Of a stretch of 64,000 nt of DNA, positions 44,031 to 51,695 are shown piece by piece. Numbering within the stretch: the first letter of the stretch is position 1; the number at the start of each line of letters is the position of its first letter. Under the pieces are notes generated by a model, which saw only the letters and a list, made by a program, of their open reading frames with translations, was not told the DNA's origin and searched no databases. Made by a program: the position numbers and the translations under genes. Source of the stretch: B10-G9 sp963712165 (GTDB lineage: Bacteria; Chloroflexota; Anaerolineae; Anaerolineales; UBA11858); contig CAVQGY010000001.1 in assembly GCA_963712165.1 (NCBI GenBank), positions 62,001 through 126,000 on the forward strand, read 5' to 3'.

Positions 44031-45716
44031 TCAGATGGAATCTAATTCAGCCAGGTACTTTTCCTTGTTTGCGCTTCGGGATGTTTTCCCGCTGGAGGTT
44101 TTGATGATCCAGCCGGCATCGGTTATCTTTACCTGCCGGAGGGAAACCGGGGAATTCTGGGTGATATGTGACCGGATCTGATCCGCCAGGTCCTGGCGCT
44201 TACCCGGGTCCTCTAGGTCGGTTTCCGCGATCACCACAACATCCTCTGTGCCCATCTTTTCATTATATAGCCCAAAGACCACAGCCCGACCAGGATGGAC
44301 CCCCTGAATCTCGTAGAGCAGCTCTTCCAGATCCCCGGGGTAGATATTCTTGCCGCCCACAATGATCAGATCCTTCTTGCGCCCTGTAACGTAGATCTCG
44401 CCACCAGAAAGGTAGCCGAAATCTCCAGTGAGGAACCAGCCATCCTGAAAGGATTCCCGGGTCGTATCTGGCCGATTGTAATATTCCTTGAGCATGCAAT
44501 CACTTTTCAGGGCGATCTCGCCAATTCTGTTCTCCGGCAGTAATTTTCCGTCAGGATCCTGGACCCGGATCTGAGTATTGGCAAGGGTTTTCCCGGATGA
44601 CATCATGATCAGGGAAGGTTTGTCCTCAAGGGCCGGGATGACCAGTCCTTTTTCGAGAAAAGTATCCCTGTCCACGGTTTGGATGGGCGGTTCATGATCA
44701 AAGTCGCTTTGTGTCACACTGAAGGTGTTCTCAGCCATCGCGTAGGAGGTTTGCAGGGCATTCGGGCGCAATCCATAATCTGAGAACTGCTCCGAAAAGG
44801 CTTGATGACTTTCCCAGCGGACTGGTTCCGAGCAATTGATCACTGCCCGCCATGTGGAAAGGTCCACTCCTTCCAGGTGGCGATCCCGGATCTTTTTGGC
44901 GCAGAAGTTATAAGCAAAGTTAGGCAGCCAGGCCAATGTACCCTGGTAGGTGGATACGGCCTGGAGCAGCCGATAGGGCGCCCGCACCCAATCGAAGGGG
45001 GATAATAGGACCAGCGGTAACCCGGACAGGATGGGGAGGATGAAACCTGCGATCAAACCCATATCATGATAGAGGGGAAGCCAGGAGACGATCACGTCCT
45101 CAGACGGGTCAAGCCGGATGGCTTCGCCAAGGGCATCGATCTGATTGAATACCGCTTGATGGGAAAGAGCTACTCCTTTTTGCAGCCCGGTAGTGCCTGA
45201 GGAGTGCTGAAGAAGGACGATCTGATCTGCTGAGCGGGCAAAGCCCGGGTAATTATTGTGGATCTGATCTTCCCCGCGGTCGATCTCTTCCAGGTAGAGC
45301 ACGGTCCGCACCGGGCTGTCCTCGCTGACCGCCTCCTCCACAATAGGACGGAATTCGTCGTAGGTGATGATCGCAGAGGGCCGGGTGACTGAGATCAGGG
45401 AAGTTAGATCCGCCAGATAACGCTCAGGGTTGAGCTTCTCGGTCAGGAAGGGCAGGATCGACGGAATGGCTCCCTGGAGGATCGCTCCCCAAAAAGCATA
45501 CAGCAGATCAGCCCGGTAGTTGATGATCAGGACCACCACATCGCCGGGTTTGACCCCTGATCTTTGGAGTCCCTGGCCGAAATCAGAAGCTCTCAGGTAG
45601 AGATCCCGGTAGGAAATAGCCAGGTCATCCACCCCGGATTCCAGGAAGTGGATGGCAGGTTGATGCGGTTTGTCCCGGGCATGCTCCCAGAGCCTTTCAG
45701 GAAAATTGCCAGTCAT
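44031..45716 (-). CDS. Fatty-acyl-AMP-ligase-like adenylation enzyme
   Basis: 561 residues of the ANL superfamily. A3 loop LLQHSSGTTGLQKGVALSH; FAAL-type block WLPLYHDMGLIAGFILPILS followed by LSPFDWVRAPYRLLQAVS and LAWLPNFAYNFCAKKI; A5 TSYAMAENTF; A7 TGDFGYL; A8 GRKKDLIIVGGKNIYPGDLE; C-terminal catalytic Lys in KTSSGKTSR. This is closer to fatty-acyl-AMP ligases, which load an acyl-AMP onto a carrier protein, than to the shorter DltA D-alanine ligases. It begins inside the stop of the ACP gene (ATGA), so that ACP is the probable acceptor. Last gene of the acyl-transfer operon. Confidence 0.87.
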   Translation of the reverse strand: MTGNFPERLWEHARDKPHQPAIHFLESGVDDLAISYRDLYLRASDFGQGLQRSGVKPGDVVVLIINYRADLLYAFWGAILQGAIPSILPFLTEKLNPERYLADLTSLISVTRPSAIITYDEFRPIVEEAVSEDSPVRTVLYLEEIDRGEDQIHNNYPGFARSADQIVLLQHSSGTTGLQKGVALSHQAVFNQIDALGEAIRLDPSEDVIVSWLPLYHDMGLIAGFILPILSGLPLVLLSPFDWVRAPYRLLQAVSTYQGTLAWLPNFAYNFCAKKIRDRHLEGVDLSTWRAVINCSEPVRWESHQAFSEQFSDYGLRPNALQTSYAMAENTFSVTQSDFDHEPPIQTVDRDTFLEKGLVIPALEDKPSLIMMSSGKTLANTQIRVQDPDGKLLPENRIGEIALKSDCMLKEYYNRPDTTRESFQDGWFLTGDFGYLSGGEIYVTGRKKDLIIVGGKNIYPGDLEELLYEIQGVHPGRAVVFGLYNEKMGTEDVVVIAETDLEDPGKRQDLADQIRSHITQNSPVSLRQVKITDAGWIIKTSSGKTSRSANKEKYLAELDSI

Positions 45717-45961
45717 GATTGCCGGGAGCGAATGATGGATTCCAGTTCAGCCAGGGAGTCGAAAATGTCTGCGTTCAGCTCAGTATCATCGATGATGACC
45801 TGGAACTCTTCTTCGACGAATAAAGCGATATCTACCAGGCTGAGTGAATCGATCAGTCCGCTGGAGATCAGTTTTTCGTCCTCTCCGATCTCCCTGCCGG
45901 GCTGATTCAAGATCTCAGAAGCAATAAACTCAGACAGGAGGTTTTTCATTTCAATACTCAT
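45713..45961 (-). CDS. Acyl carrier protein of the acyl-transfer operon
   Basis: 82 residues, four-helix acidic carrier. S39 in the GLIDSLSLVD motif would bear phosphopantetheine. AGGATT lies 8 nt before the ATG. It differs from housekeeping AcpP (D-S-L with a Leu/Ser-rich helix II, C-terminal RSRQS) and is more like DltC/D-alanyl or FAAL-linked carriers. The gene overlaps the ligase gene by 4 nt. Expected to receive the acyl-AMP product and present it to the membrane acyltransferase encoded upstream. Confidence 0.88.
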   Translation of the reverse strand: MSIEMKNLLSEFIASEILNQPGREIGEDEKLISSGLIDSLSLVDIALFVEEEFQVIIDDTELNADIFDSLAELESIIRSRQS

Positions 45962-45988
45962 AGATAATCCTCAGGATAGTGGTGAAGT

Positions 45989-47260
45989 TCAGGGAGCCCA
46001 AAACAAGCTGGGAATGGTCAGATAATTCTCTGACTGGAATTCTTCGAATTGATCAAACCTTGAAACAAAGAAATTCACCCCATCAGGTTGTACCAGGTTG
46101 ATCTCAAGTTGATAGGCTTCGCCGATTTGCTCTGTGCCGGAGAAGGCTATATAGCTGCCATCCGGCGACCAGGCCACGTGGTCGAGGGGGGCTTTGATGT
46201 AAGTGAGGTCAACTAACTCATATGGTTCAGGGACCAGGATCTGGAAATAGTAATCCTGGATGGATCCGGAGTACCAGAAGCGGTCGACCAGCGTCACAGC
46301 CAGGCGGGTTCCATCTGGCGCCCAGGCGCAATCTGAATACTCTGGCTGTACTGACCAGAAGACGGTTTCCCCCTCCTGGTCATGCGGGTGGATGTGCAAG
46401 GACAAACTGCCATTATCGTCTATTTTTGCGTAGATATATTCATCCGGCTTTTGGCAGGGCAGCATAATGGAATCTCCGATCTCATAGCTTGCGATCCGTT
46501 CTCCCTGATCGGTGATCCATTCCTGTTCGCTGAAGGCGCAGTCTCCAAAAGGATTACAGGTCCCCTTGCCGAGGATGATGACCCCCTGGTCCGCTTCCAG
46601 GATCGCGATCGCTCCCGCGGCAGCCAGCTGTTGGCTTTCCCCGCTCTCCGGGTTTACTCGCCAAAGCGCGGGGCCAGATTCCCCGCCAGCCAGGTAATAG
46701 ATCCTGTTATCCCTATGGTCCCATTTCGCGCCGAATGGGGCGAGGGAATAAAGGTCCTCTGCCAGGACCTGGGTGGATCCCGATCCCAAGTCAAATATAA
46801 TCAGCTCTGAATCGTTCGAGTATAAGATGCGCTGGCGGTCCGGGGAGATATCCAGCAGCCGTGTTCCAGGAGGGAGGATCTCGGTCAGTGTATCAGCCTC
46901 CAGATCCAAGGTATAGATCCCCCGGGAGAGTTTCTCTCCGAAACTGTGTTCCATGAGGTCGAATATCAAGCGCCCGGCTCCCCAATCCTCAACAGAATTT
47001 ATGTCAAAAGTAGGAGAAGGCACAGGTGTGCTGGTGGGTGCTAGCGTGTGGGTTGGCTCTTGTGTGGCGGGTTCAGCTGTCGGGCTGATGACCCCCGCAG
47101 TGGTTTCAATGGGAGTAGGGTCGACCTGGGTCTGTGAGCCGCTGCAGGCAGTCAAGCCAATCGCGAATACGAGGGACAGAGCCGGGAAGATTCCCCGGTA
47201 AAATGACTTTGTCAGGCGTCGGATAGATTCCATAGTCAGAAAAGTTCGAACCCCGCTCAC
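45989..47260 (-). CDS. TolB-like beta-propeller lipoprotein in the acyl-transfer operon
   Basis: About 423 residues from a GTG at 47260 that overlaps the preceding stop (GTGA); an ATG at 47233 is an alternative. Signal with lipobox IGLTAC, a Pro/Thr linker (STPVPSPTFDINS) and blades of a six-to-seven-bladed propeller: GIYTLDLEADTLTEILPPGT, RLLDISPDRQRILYSNDSEL, AKWDHRDNRIYYLAGGE, DCAWAPDGTRLAVTLVDR, HVAWSPDGSYIAFSGTEQ. Position in the operon suggests it binds the polymer or a partner protein outside the membrane (inference). Confidence 0.82.
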   Translation of the reverse strand: MSGVRTFLTMESIRRLTKSFYRGIFPALSLVFAIGLTACSGSQTQVDPTPIETTAGVISPTAEPATQEPTHTLAPTSTPVPSPTFDINSVEDWGAGRLIFDLMEHSFGEKLSRGIYTLDLEADTLTEILPPGTRLLDISPDRQRILYSNDSELIIFDLGSGSTQVLAEDLYSLAPFGAKWDHRDNRIYYLAGGESGPALWRVNPESGESQQLAAAGAIAILEADQGVIILGKGTCNPFGDCAFSEQEWITDQGERIASYEIGDSIMLPCQKPDEYIYAKIDDNGSLSLHIHPHDQEGETVFWSVQPEYSDCAWAPDGTRLAVTLVDRFWYSGSIQDYYFQILVPEPYELVDLTYIKAPLDHVAWSPDGSYIAFSGTEQIGEAYQLEINLVQPDGVNFFVSRFDQFEEFQSENYLTIPSLFWAP

Positions 47261-48216
47261 TGATTGCCCTGGGCCTGGTGGTAAAGTGTGTCCAGAACAG
47301 CCAGGAAGGTTTCGCTGCGAGTGAGCCAGGCTTCCTGAGTGGTATGAAACTGGTTGGGTTCCTTCCCGATCCCATGATTTGGCAGGTGTTGAACGGCTCT
47401 CCAGTAGTTCATCAGGGGGAGGTCGTATTCGTAGGCGATCTCAGCAGTCTTGATGTTCAAGAAATGGCCGCCTTCATAGTTATCCGCTTTGGTTGACAGG
47501 ATGGGAACAACGCCACGGGACAGGGCATATTCGACAGCTTTTCGCATGTAGTACTCATGGGTTTCGGCAGTCCGGCCCTCGTATCTGAATTCCATGCTGA
47601 TCAGCACAAAGGAGGGTTGGTGAACACGAAGTTCACATTCGAACGGCGTTTCTCCTGGATTGCACACTGAGCTATCCGCTCGCAGGGGGGCGAATACAGT
47701 AGGAAACACAAATCCGCCCTTAAGGGCGTAACCCTCGCGGGCGAAGGATCCCTGGAACAGGTCCAGGGTTCCCTGGAGGTGTTCCATCCTGGGTGGCAGG
47801 ACATAATCGGGGTCATCGAAAAACCACAGGAAAGCCTCTGGGATGAGTAGGCAGTCGCCCACCTTGGAAAAGGCGTTTTCCCGGTTTCCCATGGCTATTC
47901 CCTGTTGATAAACCTCGATCATCTGTGGGGAAAGGCTGGGGATCACCGGCCAGTTCTGCCAATCTTCGGGCAGCGGACGGGTATCCTCCGTGGGGGATGG
48001 CTGGAGAGTTGCCGTCTCCGGGATCTCGGTCTCCGGCCCAGCTTCTGTTGGAGTCAATTCCTCGCTGGGAACAGCTTCGGTTTCCTCCACCATAACGGAT
48101 TGGTCTGTGGTGGGTGAGCCGGGGATGGCGGTCGGCTCCTCTGTTGGGCTGGCGCAGCCGGCGATCAGGGCCAGGGCGGCTGAAAAGAGTAAAGAGTAGA
48201 GCAGTTTTTTTATCAT
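47257..48216 (-). CDS. SGNH-like lipoprotein with Cys at the Ser position
   Basis: 319 residues. Lipobox LALIAGC, then about 60 residues of Pro/Thr/Glu-rich linker. The domain starts near PEDWQNWPVIPSLSPQMIEV. Where SGNH hydrolases have GDS, it has FSKVGDC (D121, C122). Later blocks VVPILSTKADN (block V-like) and MNYWRAVQHLPNHGIGK ... QFHTT (the C-terminal His region) keep the family layout. The catalytic residue may be Cys, or the protein may be inactive and only bind. It overlaps the next gene by 4 nt and follows the small lipoprotein gene by 39 nt. Confidence 0.75.
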   Translation of the reverse strand: MIKKLLYSLLFSAALALIAGCASPTEEPTAIPGSPTTDQSVMVEETEAVPSEELTPTEAGPETEIPETATLQPSPTEDTRPLPEDWQNWPVIPSLSPQMIEVYQQGIAMGNRENAFSKVGDCLLIPEAFLWFFDDPDYVLPPRMEHLQGTLDLFQGSFAREGYALKGGFVFPTVFAPLRADSSVCNPGETPFECELRVHQPSFVLISMEFRYEGRTAETHEYYMRKAVEYALSRGVVPILSTKADNYEGGHFLNIKTAEIAYEYDLPLMNYWRAVQHLPNHGIGKEPNQFHTTQEAWLTRSETFLAVLDTLYHQAQGNQ

Positions 48217-48255
48217 AATTTACCCGGGTTCTTGAGCAGTTTCATCGGCGGAGGC

Positions 48256-48654
48256 TCAGTACTGATACCCGCACATGCGCCATTCTCCACCTTCCAGGGC
48301 CAGGGAAAAAACCAGCCCGGAAAGGTCCAGTTCCTGGTCTTCGCCGGCGGTATAACTGGAGATGAATTTGCCGGAACAGGATACGGAAGCATCAGTATCT
48401 GATTCTTCAAGGACCTGGCAGGTCAGGTCTTCAAGTACAACTTCGACATTGATAAAGGAAGCCCCTTCTGCCAGCGCTTTTTCCTCCCAGGCTGCACATG
48501 AGTTAGCCACGGCGCTGGTCTGGTCTTTCTCTGCCAATGCTTCCAGATAGTTAACAATCACATCAGCAGGAGTACTGGCGGGTTTACAGGCTGATACCAG
48601 GGCAGCAGTTAGGATTAAGATCAGCGATACGAATAAAATTGGCTTGCGGGTCAT
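48256..48654 (-). CDS. Small lipoprotein of the acyl-transfer operon
   Basis: 132 residues from the ATG at 48654: AGGAGG is 9 nt before it, but only 3 nt before the ATG two codons earlier. Lipobox ALVSAC. The body is a DUF4878-like cystatin/NTF2-type fold (ASTPADVIVNYLEALAEKDQ, then VVLEDLTCQVLEESDTDASV) with three Cys after the lipid Cys (NSCAAW, LTCQV, VSCSG) and CGYQY at the end. Unknown function. Confidence 0.72.
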   Translation of the reverse strand: MTRKPILFVSLILILTAALVSACKPASTPADVIVNYLEALAEKDQTSAVANSCAAWEEKALAEGASFINVEVVLEDLTCQVLEESDTDASVSCSGKFISSYTAGEDQELDLSGLVFSLALEGGEWRMCGYQY

Positions 48655-48820
48655 AAACATCTTCCTCCTGAAAATACTTGATACAGGAAAAACCAGCCCT
48701 CATTATATCTAAAAATCGCTAAATGTAGAAATAAGATATCGGAGAATGCAAAATCTACTGATTGGATAGGTTGTGAGCCAGCGGTATTACCGAGAGAGTG
48801 ATCTGTTTTGGAGATCAGGT

Positions 48821-49936
48821 TCAGGGAAAAAGCTGGGCCAGGATGTGAGGGGCCAGTTCACCCGCCAGCTGCTTAACTCCCTCCGGCGTTGTGTGAATAG
48901 CGGTATTGGTAAACTCCTCGGATGCAACCAGATCCCAGTAGTCCAGGTAGTACAGATCCTGCTCTGCAAAGAAATCATTCAGCAGGCCGCGGTATTCATC
49001 ATAAGCCCAGCGGGGATAGTAGAAATTATAGCGAATATCGCTGTTGGCGCCCTGGCTGATCAGGATTGGTTCGTTGACAAAGATCAGGGGCAGCTGACCG
49101 GCTCCTTCCAGGCCCGCGGTCAATATTTCCAGGGATAACCTCTCTGGGGTCATCTCCCCCTCCTGCCAGCCATGGAAGCTGCTGTCACCTGATAGGTCTC
49201 GGGCTGCGCCCTGGTAGTCCTCAGGATAGTACTGGTCAATTCCGGTCACCCCCCACATGACCCCGTAAAGCTGAAGGCGCAGGATATCCGCCAGGTTTCG
49301 CCGTTGGCCAACAAGGGTTCTGTCCCAATACGAGAGAGCCTGAAGCTCAACTCCATAGGAGGTCGGGTCCAGGTCATATTTTTCGAAGAGGGAGCTGATC
49401 GCCTGGCCATTGCCCTCAACCAGGGGAGAAGTGAGCTGTTTGTCGGCCGGGAAGGACTCAAGCGTAAAAAGCCAGATGATCAGATCGGGATCATAGACCA
49501 GGGCTTGATCGAGTAGCAGCAGGTCTTTGGCCAGGGAGAGGGTGGGATAACCCAGGTTATAGAATCTGAGAGGCACCCCGTCCGGAGCGGTCAGCTCCAT
49601 CAGGTTGAGCTGGCCAGCAAGGGTCTCTTCAGGTTCTAATAATGTACCCCAGGTGGATGAATCCCCTAGAAGAAAGATCCTGTATTCATCGGCCTCTGCC
49701 TTCCGGGCCGAGACTTTATGGGACGAGAACATCGCATCCAGGCTGAAGAGGCTGAGGTTGTAGGCTTTTTGGGGCGTGTCGCTGAATGGCAGCCTGTCTC
49801 GACCAGGCAAAAGCCAGTTATAAAGGCTGATTTTGCCAAGCGAGGCATTCAAGGCCGGTACCACTACTAGGCTGATCAGAATAACCACTACCAGGGTCTT
49901 GATCCCCAGCCGCAAATAATTGATCCTGTCTCTCAT
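48821..49936 (-). CDS. SGNH-hydrolase-like membrane protein (DltD/AlgX-type partner of MBOAT)
   Basis: 371 residues from the ATG at 49936, which overlaps the MBOAT stop by 4 nt; a longer upstream frame only reads through the MBOAT gene. One N-terminal TM anchor (LGIKTLVVVILISLVVVPAL), then an extracytoplasmic SGNH domain: IFLLGDSSTWG gives S93 as nucleophile, FYNLGYPTLSLAKDLLLL is block II, PDLIIWLFTLESF block III, and the C-terminal His lies in TAIHTTPEG (the usual Asp three residues before it is not present). Such proteins take acyl groups from an MBOAT system and put them on polymers. Confidence 0.82.
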   Translation of the reverse strand: MRDRINYLRLGIKTLVVVILISLVVVPALNASLGKISLYNWLLPGRDRLPFSDTPQKAYNLSLFSLDAMFSSHKVSARKAEADEYRIFLLGDSSTWGTLLEPEETLAGQLNLMELTAPDGVPLRFYNLGYPTLSLAKDLLLLDQALVYDPDLIIWLFTLESFPADKQLTSPLVEGNGQAISSLFEKYDLDPTSYGVELQALSYWDRTLVGQRRNLADILRLQLYGVMWGVTGIDQYYPEDYQGAARDLSGDSSFHGWQEGEMTPERLSLEILTAGLEGAGQLPLIFVNEPILISQGANSDIRYNFYYPRWAYDEYRGLLNDFFAEQDLYYLDYWDLVASEEFTNTAIHTTPEGVKQLAGELAPHILAQLFP

Positions 49937-51357
49937 AATCCGACTCCCAAGAGAGTGAAGGCGAAATCCCAGGCCAAACCGGGCGTGGGCAGGATGAACC
50001 AGATCCAGCCCAAAGTCACATAATGGAAGGTTAGGACCACACCTGCGCCGCGTCGTATAACCTGGACCCACTTCTTGTCAGAAGGCGGGAAAGTTGTAGT
50101 GATCCAACCAGACCAGCGGTTTTGGATCAGGAGGCCTAGCCCGTGCCACAGGCCCCAGAACACAAAATTCAAGCTGACTCCGTGCCACAACCCCACCAGG
50201 ATCATGGTGGACAGCTGGGTGAGGAACAGGATACCAAGCGCGGACATTTTCTTCTTGCGCAGCTGTCTCGAAATGGGATTGAAGAAATAAGCCCTGAACC
50301 AGTTGGTCAGCGTCATATGCCAGTTACTCCAGAACTGGGTCAGGTTGGGTTTGAGATAGGGTTGATTGAAGTTTTCCGGCAGCTGGATATTCATAAATCG
50401 GGCCAAGCCGATGGCAATATCCGTATACCCGCTGAAGTCCAGGTAGATCTGCAGCGAAAAGGCATAAAGCAGGATCCATCCTCCCAGGGAACTGGTTGGA
50501 TGAAGCGCATTTTGGGAATTGAGAGCGATCAGGGACAGGCTGTCGGCCAGCACAAATTTTTTGAACAGGCCGATGATGATTCGCCTGCCGCCAGCGATCA
50601 GGTCATCTGAGAATGGGTCAGAGATCTCTCGCAGGCTGGCAGTGAACTGGTCAGCCCTGGCAATCGGGCCGGCCACGAAGGCAGGAAAGAAAACCAGGTA
50701 GGTTATATACTCGTTAAGGGCGATATCAGGCAATCTCCCGGTCATTTTATCTCTCAGGGTATGGAGCAAGCGGAAGGCGAGGTAGGAAAAGCCCAGCCAG
50801 CTTAACTCGGCAGGGGCCGCCAGCTCAGTTGACTGCCCGGCCAAGCCTCGCCAGGCTTTGCTGGCGTGCAGAGCAAGGTAAGGCGTTTTCAGGATCAGGA
50901 AAATGAACAGGATCACCCCAAAAAGAACCCAGCAGCTTTTTACTGGATGGGATTTTTGATAACGAATAAACAGGACCAGGAGGGTAGAGGCAATCAGCAC
51001 ATAAAAAAGGATGCTGAAAATTCGGGGAATGGCAACAAAAGCCAGGACTCCTTCCGGGTCAAGAAATCGCAGGCTGCTGAGCAGGAGGGGCACGGTAAAG
51101 AGGACCGCCAGGGATTTGAGATGCTCGGGTTGATCTCGAGTCTCGGGAGAGGCAGTCACCGCCCAGGACACTACCATGATCACCAGGGAGAGCGAGGGCA
51201 GCCAAAAACCCAGATTCCGCAAGCCAGTATCTGGCTGGAGCCAGTAGATGAATACGATGCTCGCAACCATTAAAAGGTTGACCCGCCGGCTTTCACGGAA
51301 GGCCAATCCCAGGATCAGGGAAGCAGCGATGAGGATGAGAATTTCCTGGATGGTCAT
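49933..51357 (-). CDS. MBOAT-family O-acyltransferase (DltB/AlgI-like)
   Basis: 474 residues, about 11 TM helices. MBOAT signature: LDFSGYTDIAIGLARFM, PENFNQPYLKPNLTQFWSNW, HMTLTNWFRAYFF, and the catalytic His region MILVGLWHGVSLNFVFWGL-WHG (H392 and H405). The enzyme moves an acyl group from a cytoplasmic thioester donor across the membrane. It starts at TAATG, overlapping the stop of the DltX-like peptide, and its own stop overlaps the SGNH gene. Together with the operon's ACP this is the arrangement of Dlt-type envelope acylation. Confidence 0.92.
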   Translation of the reverse strand: MTIQEILILIAASLILGLAFRESRRVNLLMVASIVFIYWLQPDTGLRNLGFWLPSLSLVIMVVSWAVTASPETRDQPEHLKSLAVLFTVPLLLSSLRFLDPEGVLAFVAIPRIFSILFYVLIASTLLVLFIRYQKSHPVKSCWVLFGVILFIFLILKTPYLALHASKAWRGLAGQSTELAAPAELSWLGFSYLAFRLLHTLRDKMTGRLPDIALNEYITYLVFFPAFVAGPIARADQFTASLREISDPFSDDLIAGGRRIIIGLFKKFVLADSLSLIALNSQNALHPTSSLGGWILLYAFSLQIYLDFSGYTDIAIGLARFMNIQLPENFNQPYLKPNLTQFWSNWHMTLTNWFRAYFFNPISRQLRKKKMSALGILFLTQLSTMILVGLWHGVSLNFVFWGLWHGLGLLIQNRWSGWITTTFPPSDKKWVQVIRRGAGVVLTFHYVTLGWIWFILPTPGLAWDFAFTLLGVGL

Positions 51358-51563
51358 TAGAATCCCTGATAAAGCCAGGTTGGGGCATCAGCCGCGGTTG
51401 TGATGAAGATCGCGATCAGGATCAAGGCGATGATCACTGCCAGGAGGTTCTCCCGACTGAATACCTTGCCCAGGAAGTTGAACAACGCAGGAAGTTTATT
51501 TTGGAGTTCTGTGATCATGAGTGCCATCAATGAATTAAGCTGATATTGAATAGATAATATCAT
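51357..51563 (-). CDS. DltX-like acyl-relay microprotein ending in WLYQGF
   Basis: 68 residues from the ATG at 51563, preceded by GAAGGGGAAG; a TTG one codon earlier is less likely. Amphipathic N-terminus, one TM helix (about 40-58, LLAVIIALILIAIFI), then a short outside tail ADAPTWLYQGF. DltX, the small first gene of dlt operons, also has one TM helix and ends in an F-x-Y-x-x-F-like motif whose Tyr is reported to accept the acyl group. The aromatic-x-Tyr-x-x-Phe terminus here (W-L-Y-Q-G-F) fits that pattern, and its gene is joined to MBOAT by TAATG. Function is inferred from this match. Confidence 0.72.
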   Translation of the reverse strand: MILSIQYQLNSLMALMITELQNKLPALFNFLGKVFSRENLLAVIIALILIAIFITTAADAPTWLYQGF

Positions 51564-51623
51564 CAATCCACTTCCCCTTCATCCAAAATATGCAGCTGGG
51601 AAATATCGACCTGATAGGAAATG

Positions 51624-51658
51624 AAAAAGCAATCCCGCAGGATCGGGGATTGCTTTTT
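51624..51658. terminator. Bidirectional terminator upstream of the acyl-transfer operon
   Basis: Arms AAAAAGCAATCCC (51624-51636) and GGGATTGCTTTTT (51646-51658), 9-nt loop. It ends the minus-strand gene 51696-52709, so the operon promoter must lie in 51564-51623. Confidence 0.85.
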
Positions 51659-51695
51659 AGGTCAGGTTCAGTGGGGTTGGTATCTTACAGGATGA

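Noticed and set aside
49937..50071. 45-codon upstream extension of the SGNH membrane protein
   Set aside because: It reads through the MBOAT 3' end in another frame, and the ATG at 49936 overlaps the MBOAT stop as in the other gene joints of the operon.
50143..50610. 155-codon frame antisense to the MBOAT gene
   Set aside because: Low-complexity shadow of a conserved membrane enzyme; no independent signal.
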